From Cytospora piceicola (taxonomy: Eukaryota > Ascomycota > Sordariomycetes > Diaporthales > Cytosporaceae): a stretch of DNA of 64,000 nt. The stretch spans positions 558,001 to 622,000 of the forward strand of contig JALQBC010000022.1 of the NCBI GenBank assembly GCA_023375675.1, read 5' to 3'. How positions within the stretch are numbered: position 1 is the stretch's first letter; each line of letters opens with the position of its first letter. A program made the position numbers and the translations under genes. Below are positions 1-8,600 of this stretch, one piece after another. The notes below the pieces were generated by a model. It was not told the origin of the DNA. It saw only the letters and a program-made list of their open reading frames with translations, and did no database searches.

Positions 1-45
1 AACTTAGGAGAACACCACATTGCTCAAAGTGTTTCCACCGACAGT

Positions 46-1688
46 ATGGCTGCGAACTCTGCCATAGCGGTGCCACACGAGGCCGCTCCTCCTCCTGCAC
101 GCAATGAGTCGAAGCGCGAGAGGAAGCGTCAGCTCTTGCAAGACCGCCTCCAGCAAATGTCCGAGAGCTTCTCGCGAGGCCGCGACAGTGCCTACCGCGA
201 GCAACTTCAGAAGATCCAGCTTGATACAAACCTCATCATGCGGGTTGATCCATATGGCGATCGACCTCTGGAAGGTCTTGACTTGGACCCAGAATCGGCC
301 CTGCTTGGACAGAGCACCGATCCCACAACCGCCCGAACTCTTCTAGAGATGGCTGGTCCCAGGTTTCGGGACTGGGTTCATGACATAGAAGACCTCGTCG
401 AAGAGCGAGATTACGAGCTAACTAAACAAAAGGTGCGTTCTTGATACCGAAATAATTTCATGACGAACTTCCTGGCTAACTTTCTTGCTAGCTTGAATAC
501 GAGCGAAAGTGCAAACAGCATCGAAATGTACACAATTACAAGGTCCTCCAGGCCAAGCGAGAGCATCATTCCCTGTCCTCGACCGTCCGCGACCGCCTAA
601 TCAACACCATCACGGCAAAGAAATATCGACTGAGCAAAGAAAAGGAGGCTCTCGAAATCAGTGATGCGTCTGCTTTGCTTTTACATCCGAACCAGTTCAG
701 CATGACCAATCCAGCAAGTCCTGGCGGCACACATGGAAAGAGAGCCACTCGCCTTAGGCGCGAAATGGAAGAAATGCCCGGCTTCTCAGAGAACAAGAAG
801 AGAAAGAGGAATGGTAACGATGACGACGGTTCGCCTGTGCCCCAACGGAGGGCCCTAGACGCAAACAACGTCACTCCCGTGTGGCAGAGTGATAGGCTGC
901 GGTTTGGCAAGAGCAGTGGCCCGATTTACAGCATCGACAAGCTCTTCACCGACAAGGAGCTGTCAATGACATACAATACTGCCGCGCTCGCTGCGCACAA
1001 ATATATGCTGCGGCACAAGTCCAAGGACGGCGTCGTCTCATCACCTTCGGACAGTGGACCAGAAGATCATGAGGAAGGTGAGGAAGGCATCGAGCCTTCT
1101 GCGCCGGTTATGGAGCGCCAAGTTTCACATGCAACTAGGAGTACACGAGGTGGAACGCACAACCCCAATTTCTACGACAACAAACTCGTGGGAATTGAAG
1201 CGCTGGCCAACTTTGAGCTGCCTGGCAACCTTGAGCGACTCGACGCCCAAGAACCAAAGCTCCCTCCTATTGTGCCTGCGCCATACAACAAGGCGAAGCC
1301 GATGACGGAGGCCAGCGGCCCGGCTCCTCTCACGACGGACGACGCCTTGGCAGACCTGCAGGCCATCTCGGTGCTGCGCCAATACGAGCAGCTTCACGGC
1401 GTGGGAGCCAATCTTGATGTCCCCAACGGTGGCCGCAAGATATTGGAGGCAGTTGCTCCCGGTCCGCGTGACGAGAAGTTTGTCGCCTATCTACAGGGTG
1501 ACCGGCCAAGCACAGACGACCTCCGCACGGATCTGAAGGTGGAGACCAGCAATTTACGGGTCGAGCCTGGTCCGTCTTTCTACCAGCCGGCTGCTCTCGG
1601 TAGTATGCCCATGAGTCGACAGAGTTCGGGCGGTGTTGCCATGAGCCGTCAAGGTAGCAACACCAAGGGCCAGCGCCGACGAGCCTAG
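46..1688 (+). CDS. SDS3: Sds3-like subunit of the Rpd3L histone deacetylase complex
   Basis: This predicted 527-aa protein belongs to the Sds3/BRMS1 family, which in yeast and animals scaffolds the nuclear Rpd3L/Sin3 deacetylase complex and supports its repressive activity. Two exons: 46-432, intron 433-491 (GTGCGT...GCTAG), 492-1688; the reading frame continues exactly across the junction. Residues about 20-190 form the charged helical Sds3 core, with a KRERKRQLLQDRLQQMSES helix, an RVDPYGDRPLEGLDLDPES stretch and an LVEERDYELTKQK-LEYERKCKQHRN coiled coil spanning the splice site. A basic KKRKRN run near residue 220 may be a nuclear signal. The C-terminal third is low complexity and Ser/Pro-rich. 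No in-frame stop lies in the 45 bases upstream, so the true start could lie outside the window. Family call strong; exact N-terminus uncertain. Confidence 0.85.
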
Positions 1689-1913
1689 TTTAAGATTATG
1701 GGGCGGTGTTTTACGAAATCAAGTGGATGGGATGATAAAGATTACGATTCTGGCGCGGGTTAGACCAAAGTCTTGAGAGACGACAACGTGATATGGAAAA
1801 TACATATTGTTCAAGCTGCTCTGCTAATTGAATTCATATTGACCAAATCAATGGACTTGCAATTTCCCCAGGCTTATCTATAGTCTCCGTCGATGCTCCG
1901 CTCGATTGACTGT

Positions 1914-2753
1914 TCAAGGTCCAAAAACTAGGGTCCTCACCTCGATACTCTCGCGTCCCTCGGCATCAGGGTGTGTCCTTGGGTCCTCGAAAGCTGTGTG
2001 CGCCAGCCTACCCCCTTGAACACCCGACCCTTCCTTCAAGCCCTCACTGTCGAAGCACTCCAGCAGGAGCCTCTCATCGCCTGTCATGCCGCTCAGGTAG
2101 TACCACTTCTGTCCTGGATTGTGCCGGATGGCAGCCGTGTACCCGGTGTACCCGTTGTCGTAGCGATGCTCCACGGGGACGACATCGTCGTCCTCCACAC
2201 TGTGCGAGGACGCAAACGCCAGGGGGGACGACTCGACGGGCTTCCGGTTCAGCGGGCGCCAGACGTTGATGATGCGGTAGCGCCCCCGGAGCAGCCCCTC
2301 GGCCTCCCCGGGGCCGACGTGCCTCCTGACGCGCAGCTCCGCCGACGCCGCGGTCTGGTCGATGTGGGCGCGGTGCACGGGGCCGCGGCTGGCGCCGGGG
2401 CCGGACCGCCGGACCGTGTGGTCGAAGATGACCACCCTGCGCGCGCCGGGGACGCTCCCGAGCAGGAGCCCCTCCACCTCGGGGTAGTAGTTGGCCCGGA
2501 TGGACTCGTCGTCGGCGAAGTCCCTCTCCCTGGACTCGGGGACGCCCCGGACGACCTGGAAGGCGTCCCTGTCGAGGCTGTACTCGGCCTCGTGGCCCCG
2601 GATGTCCTCGATGGGGGTCTCGGCGGTCACGTCGCCGAAGTTGCGCTGGGAGCTCTCGACGTGGTTGTAGGGCTTGGCGCCGTCGGCGGGCGGGTCGTAG
2701 TAGTGGAGCTTTGCGGTCACGGGGCCGCGGGGGACGGTGGATGTCAAGGCCAT
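1914..2753 (-). CDS. AsaB/CmcJ-like hydroxylase/desaturase-family protein
   Basis: This 279-aa single-exon protein resembles the fungal family annotated as AsaB-like hydroxylase/desaturase, GA4 desaturase-like or CmcJ-like. Members are thought to be non-haem iron, 2-oxoglutarate-type oxygenases that tailor small molecules. Visible landmarks are the N-terminal KLHYYDPPADGAKPYNHVES stretch, VVIFDHTVRR near 107-116, a HID (HxD) metal-ligand candidate at 130-132, YRIINVWRPLNR near 159-170, and RHNPGQKWYYLSGM beginning at 210, whose H211 may be the distal ligand. Most of these motifs are typical of the whole family. The gene stands alone, with no PKS, NRPS or regulator beside it, so the substrate is unknown. 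It ends 225 bases from the convergent SDS3-like gene. Family call is confident; the reaction is inference. Confidence 0.75.
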   Translation of the reverse strand: MALTSTVPRGPVTAKLHYYDPPADGAKPYNHVESSQRNFGDVTAETPIEDIRGHEAEYSLDRDAFQVVRGVPESRERDFADDESIRANYYPEVEGLLLGSVPGARRVVIFDHTVRRSGPGASRGPVHRAHIDQTAASAELRVRRHVGPGEAEGLLRGRYRIINVWRPLNRKPVESSPLAFASSHSVEDDDVVPVEHRYDNGYTGYTAAIRHNPGQKWYYLSGMTGDERLLLECFDSEGLKEGSGVQGGRLAHTAFEDPRTHPDAEGRESIEVRTLVFGP

Positions 2754-4227
2754 CTCGTGAGACTGGAGGATGTGTACCTTTTGAGGGAGGGAAGTGGACA
2801 GGAGCTTGTCAAGCTACTTGTGTAGCTTGTGAAGATGTTTGGGGACTGATAAAATGATGTGGCGAGTGGCAATGCTTCATTGGTGATATCGACAGGTTGA
2901 ATATAGATCGTATGCTATTTGCTATGTGATGCCGAGTAGAGGATGGAACGTGCTACCTACAGACATGGAACCTAGGGACCATCTACATGGCAATATATAC
3001 CTGAGCCTTCATAAGGCAAAGTGATCGATTTCAAAGCAACCGTTGTTTGAAATAGGGTCATCCGTTCCTAGATGCACATATAAGTCATCAACTTGTGCCG
3101 AACCCAATCACGTCATTAGCAAAAGCGTATTATAAAGCTGGAAGAAGCATAGATTGGGGTGCGCCGTTGGAGAAGCGTCTGGTGAGTTCGGCCGCATTAC
3201 ACCAAACATCTGACCACCTGAAATGTATAAGCAGGTTGTGGTTGAGTAATAGAATATCAAGACCCGATCATAGTAATAATCTGAAAGTCGGAGCCTTTAT
3301 TGCGCCGGTATAATCATGGCCATGAATATCCATGAATATTCCCGAAGGACATTCCCGGAGGTCTGGCTTTCAATGTCAGTCCAGACGATTACAAAGTAGA
3401 AATGGAACCATGAGCTACCTAAGGTACCTACCTAAGTACCTGGATTGTTCCGAGTTCCGTCACATCATGTCTCTAGCCAGTTTTCCCCATCTTTGGCAGG
3501 TTTCAACACCTGAGACAGTGTATCAGAGCGACACCTCGGATTGAAGACGGTCGAGACCTCTGTTTCTGGAGTTGAGATATGGCTCTCTCACCTAAATCAG
3601 ATGGGGAGCCTGCATGTATCTATGTACCTAGTGGCCCTGCAGTCATCTCGGAGACTTGACTTAACGACTGATTCGTGAAAACGACCTTCTTCTTTTCATC
3701 TTTGCAGTGCTTCTTTTATGTCCCTGGTATCAATTTAGAGGAAGCACAGTAGGAAGCAGTATCACGATTCGGTAACATAATTACTTCAAGTTTGCAACAG
3801 ACCGGAAGTGTAATAGCAATTGGTGGGTAAGGTCTGTTTCTCAGCCTGCTGCTAGGTAGGTAAGTATGTATGCCGTTTGCCTGTTGCAATCTCCTGTACC
3901 AAACCACAACCCAATAACCTCATAACCAAGTCGATAGCCTCCTTGAATTCCCACAGCCCGTTATTTCCAGGATGTGTGTGTACGCTTCATAATCTTGTCT
4001 TGTCATGTCTCGTATGTAGTGCGGGCGGAGGAGGAGTGGGTGGGTGGAACTTGTTCCGATGTCGTTCTATTCCTGTTACGACGAGGGCAAGTTGGGAATT
4101 GACCGGACTGGAATGGAATGGAGTATGCCGGCAGAGGCGCATCTACTTGGCTGTCAGTGTTGCTCAATTATCCATTGGACCGAGTCGGGGCCGGGTCGGG
4201 TTATAGAGAACGGGGAGTCTGACCAAC
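2754..4227. other. Intergenic region, no supported gene
   Basis: About 1.5 kb between the AsaB-like gene and the small membrane ORF. Only short ORFs without recognisable domains occur here. A copy of the dispersed TACCTAGGTA-type motif family (degenerate) sits near 3421-3442. The part nearest 2754 should hold the promoter of the AsaB-like gene, but no specific site is evident. Confidence 0.6.
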
Positions 4228-4503
4228 CTAGAGACGCGTGATAGAGGTCATGAGGGCCTCACGACCACCCTTGAACCACGCAAGCAGCGCGGCACCAGCG
4301 ACTATAGCGACCGAGCCGACGGTAGCGAAGACTGCAGCGAAGATACCACCTCGGCGGTGGCGACGGACCTCGGCCAACAGGTGGTCGAGGGAGTGTTCGG
4401 CGAGCATGATGCCCTCGGCAGTAGCAGGAACGAAGATCTTCGCATTCTTGCAGTCGATGTTGAGGTGGTTGTTATCAGGCAAGGAAGCCATCGCCTTCGT
4501 CAT
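4228..4503 (-). CDS. Possible small single-pass membrane protein
   Basis: This open frame of 91 codons begins at an ATG at 4503 and follows an in-frame TAG 18 bases upstream. The product has a polar N-terminal half with LNIDCKNAKIFVPATAEGIM, a helix with LDHLLAEVRRHRRGG, and then one clear hydrophobic segment (IFAAVFATVGSVAIVAGAALLAWF, about residues 54-77) followed by a short basic tail. That suggests a one-pass membrane topology. Codon use resembles real coding DNA here. Upstream, 4519-4866 has cDNA-like character with an (AAC)8 run on this strand, possibly a 5' leader. A CCCCCTAG acceptor-like site precedes the ATG, so an additional 5' exon cannot be excluded. I recognise no family. Confidence 0.4.
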   Translation of the reverse strand: MTKAMASLPDNNHLNIDCKNAKIFVPATAEGIMLAEHSLDHLLAEVRRHRRGGIFAAVFATVGSVAIVAGAALLAWFKGGREALMTSITRL

Positions 4504-4591
4504 GGCCACAACCTCCTCCTAGGGGGCTTGTGGCTTCTCGGGGGAGGGAAGGGCTCGCTCAACGAGAGTGCTAAGAAGCTCCACCATCTCA

Positions 4592-4615
4592 TTGTTGTTG
4601 TTGTTGTTGTTGTTG
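4592..4615. repeat. (TTG)8 trinucleotide repeat
   Basis: Eight perfect TTG units, reading as AAC on the minus strand, upstream of the small membrane ORF. Position suggests a 5' leader rather than coding sequence. Confidence 0.9.
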
Positions 4616-5652
4616 TCGATGTCGACGTAGGGCTGGGGGTGACAGTCAAGACGGTAGGAAGAACCGGTAGTAGAGCGATCAGGAGGAAGTAGGAAATGGA
4701 GGTGGAGAGTAGGAGCCTGTCGGCGCTGGAAGAAGGAGAAGGGCATGGTGACTCTGGGAAGCGATACGGTCCTGGCTTTATTGCAGGGCGTTGTGTCGCT
4801 TATGTCGTTGACGTTGTTGTCGATTGTCTTTTTGTTGTGATGGACAGCACGGCGGTGGCCACACAACTAGAAGAAGCGACCAATCGATAACGAATTGAAC
4901 ACCACACAGAGATAAGCCACAGTCCACATGAGCAGAGGTATAAAGGCAGGTATATGTAATCTTGGGTATCTAGGGGGGTACCGAGGGCAGTAACTACTTA
5001 AGTACCTACCTAGGTATCTATTAGGATGTGAGTAGGACATACCCTTCCTCTTTGTTTGACAGAAGTCCTCTTGTGCTTGGAGTCCTTCACCTTGGCTATG
5101 ATAGCGTTGGAGGTGCAGGCGTAATTGAAATCTGGAGCTTGGCCTAGATATATATATTTATCAGGTACGCGTTCTGTAGCTACGACTTGAAACATTATTC
5201 CCATTTCCGTCACATGGAAATTTCCCCGGATTTTCGGGTGAGTGTGAGGTCATGCCGCACGTTTATTTATGACCAAGAGCCGCTTGCTTAGTAGATAAAC
5301 GAAGAATATATCAGCATCCAATCAGAGCAACAACAGGCCAGAGAAGCGGGGCGCAACGTGGACCAGCACTTGAGCCGGGAAAAGTGGTTCCCCGGTAAAC
5401 AGTGGGAAAAGTGCTTGTAAACAATTGCTGTGCAGCTCAGCTCAGGCTCAAAGCTCAGAAGAGGCAAGGGTGCCTCCAGTCTGCCAGTGTGAATTTCCGC
5501 GACACGCTCCCAATTGTGCACTGCTAATTTTCTGAATCGCTAACTAACCAAGACCCTGTAAGGCGTCACCCAAACGACTACGCGACACCCCGTCCACCTC
5601 CAACCCATTTATCTCCTATCTGTATTTGTACCACCCCCCAAATGCAGTTTGT
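4616..5652. other. Intergenic region upstream of the AT-hook gene
   Basis: About 1 kb with no supported gene. Degenerate CCTAGGTA-type motifs occur near 4960-5025. The last few hundred bases presumably contain the promoter and leader of the AT-hook gene. Stops and weak codon bias argue against coding here. Confidence 0.55.
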
Positions 5653-8600
5653 ATGTCGAAACACCGCCGGCGATCATATCGAGACATCGCCGAGATGTCG
5701 GGCTTCGAAATCGAGTTACCCTCGTCGCCCGACCCTTTGGGCGACGAGTCGGTAGTCACCGTGCCATCTTCTGCCGCGCCGCCCTCCACCGTCAAGACAC
5801 GACGCGTCCTCCAGAGCGCCGTCTCCTCTCGATTGTCTGCCCTGCCCGGAACGTCGCCTAGAAAGCGTATGTTCGCCCTCGATGTCGGAGATGAGATCAC
5901 CCACCAAACAATATACGTGACAGTCGAGGCTGGCCCAGATGGGATGCCTATAACCAGGAGCGGTCCCGGAGGGTCGAGTGTTAACCGCCGACTTTTCGGG
6001 TCTCCGACCCCGCAAGCCAGTCCCCGTCGCGGGGTGAGGACAACCACCACAACGATACCCTTGAGGGGCTTGACGGACGACGAGGCCGATGCGATGTCGG
6101 TTCCGCGACGACGACGCCGCTCGTCGGGGAGGCCAGACACCCCCACCGCCGCTGGCCCCAAGAAGAGGAAGAAGGGCACGCCAACGCCAAAAGCATCCAC
6201 ACGCAAGCCGCGTAAGACTTTGACACCAAGCAGCGATGCCCTCCAGTCAGAAACTCCCGCGGTGTTCGACCAGCCAACACCCAGGAGGAGGGGCCGCCCG
6301 CCGAAACGCAAAGTAGACGATGCGCCGCCCGGGCAAGACGACGCGAACGCGTCACAAACAGCGCCCAGGAAACGCGGTCGCACAGCACGTCGGCAATCGC
6401 TGGATGCGGACGCGCTCAACCTGCTCACTGCCAACAACGACGGCGATGCCGAGCCACGGAGCAACAAGTCGCCCACCCCGAGGAGCTCAGACGCCTCACG
6501 AGGTCCCATATCGGAGCGATCAGTCGGAGACGGTGGCGCCGCGGATGTGGAAGAGGATGAAGAGGAGGACCTGTTTCTGGCCATTCCGTCGGATCCACCT
6601 TCCGAGCACGACCGATCGCGTCAGGGAAGCCAATCCATGATGTTTTCGGATCCTGCTACTGTACAGCAGTATGGACAGAACTCACGAGTGTCGGAAGAAG
6701 GAGGAACCCCGCCGCCAGGATCGGAGGACTACGTGCCAATGATGGAATATGATGATCAAAGCGATGGGGAATCACAGCACAGCGAGCCGGTGCCTACACC
6801 GGCACAGGGCAAACAGGGATACAGCGAGGAGCTGGAAGAGCAGGAGCCTCTGCCAGGCGAATCCGACGACTACGCACCCATAATGGACTACGATGACAAG
6901 AGCGATGTGGAATCGCGGCACAGCGAGCATGTGCCTTCGGCTGCACACGTCCCACATGGACACAGTGAGGAGCTGGAAGACCAAGGACCTCTGCCTCGCG
7001 AATCCGACGACTACGCACCCATGGTTGGTGACGATGACAAGAGCGATGTGGAATCGCGGCACAGCGAAGCTACCCCTAGGGCCGCACGACAAGCTGGGTA
7101 CCCAAGCTCTGCATTCTCTGAATTAGAGGATCAAGGGCACTTGCCAGGCGAGTCTGACGACTACGCATCAATAAAATACGACGATAGGGCAGACCGGGAA
7201 TCACGTCACAGCGAAGCAACAGCTGGAGCACCCGAGCATCGAAGTCCTGAAATAGAAGACCAAGGAGCCTTGCCCGGCGAGGAGGAAGAGTATGCTCCTA
7301 TGATGAATCACAATGATAGGAGTGATGCGGAATCCCAACATAGCGGACACATAGCTCAGACCGGGGATTATTCGGATAATACCGTCGACCCTGAGACATT
7401 CACTATGATTGGGATCGGGGCCATGCCATCTTTCCAAAGGAACACAGACGGACCGACATCAGACTTGCCCGAGATAGGAGAAAACACGAGCTTATTCATT
7501 AATAAGACGCTAGACTCACTCAGGCAAGAGATTATTGCAAGCGAAGGGGATAACGGTGAGGTCGACTTGCTAGGATCAAGAGAGAAAACGCCCGGCGATG
7601 TTGAGGCAGAGAGGCCAGCCATGGCTACTGCGTTCTTGCGATCCCAGGGGCAGCCGTCGGAGTCAGCAGCAAAACGACCATCTCGAAGCGTACCACGAAA
7701 CAAATCACGAAGTCCAGAGAGGCTCCAATCGGAAAGACCTATCGCAGCGACTTCATCTCCATGGAACAGGGCCCGATCTTCGCAGTCACCGTTGAAACAG
7801 CTGAATCGAAGCAGGTCACAGGGCCTGAGAAGACCCAAGCCATCGCCCGCTCACGTTGCAACGGAAAGATCACAGCACCGCGTGGGGTATTCTGCTAGGG
7901 CTGTACGATACCAAGGAGCGGATGGCTCGCGGACAAGTCCAGATGATGTGAACGATGATGCAGACTTCTCCGACATACCAGACTCATTCTCCGACATACC
8001 GGACGACGTGCTTGCAGCTGCTTCATTCTGCGATTTATCTGCCGACGTGCTTACAACTGCTGAGCCTCCAAATGAATACCAGGCCTCCAAGGGTCCAATT
8101 GAGGACGACCTCGGCTGGGCCGTGGATGTAGTTCAAGAAATGGCAGCGGAGAAGGGATATGGTCACATGGTCAACTCCGGCGGGTCCCAGAACATTGATC
8201 ACTATGAAACGACGACTCCGACACCGCCCCGCCCAAATCATGACCAAGCGGACGACGAGACTACCTCCCAACGCTCAGGGTCTCGCTCTGCTCAGTCCAC
8301 GAGACGGTCTAGCCAGGGTACACAACATAGTTCGCCACCCCCTTCCATCCGTTCTCGTGCAGACTCCAACCATTTGTTAACTCCTCCAGATGAGACCACG
8401 TTCTCGAGCAACCACGGCACTCCGGTGGACGATCAAGTTCAGAACGCAGGAGCAACCTCTGCAACACCCGACGATATAGGATCATCGCCTCCCGAGATCA
8501 CAACTTTCGATCAAGTGGATGAACGCCAAATGTCATTCTCGCGGCGCGACTCGGATACACCGGCAAATCCACCACCTTCCATTCACTTGCAGCCTGTGCA

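Noticed and set aside
1971..2825. 284-codon plus-strand ORF over the AsaB-like gene
   Set aside because: Antisense shadow; the opposite strand has family motifs throughout.
4519..4866. 115-codon minus-strand ORF with an 8-Asn run
   Set aside because: It begins at a TTG rather than ATG, has no domain, and looks like a 5' leader with an (AAC)8 repeat.
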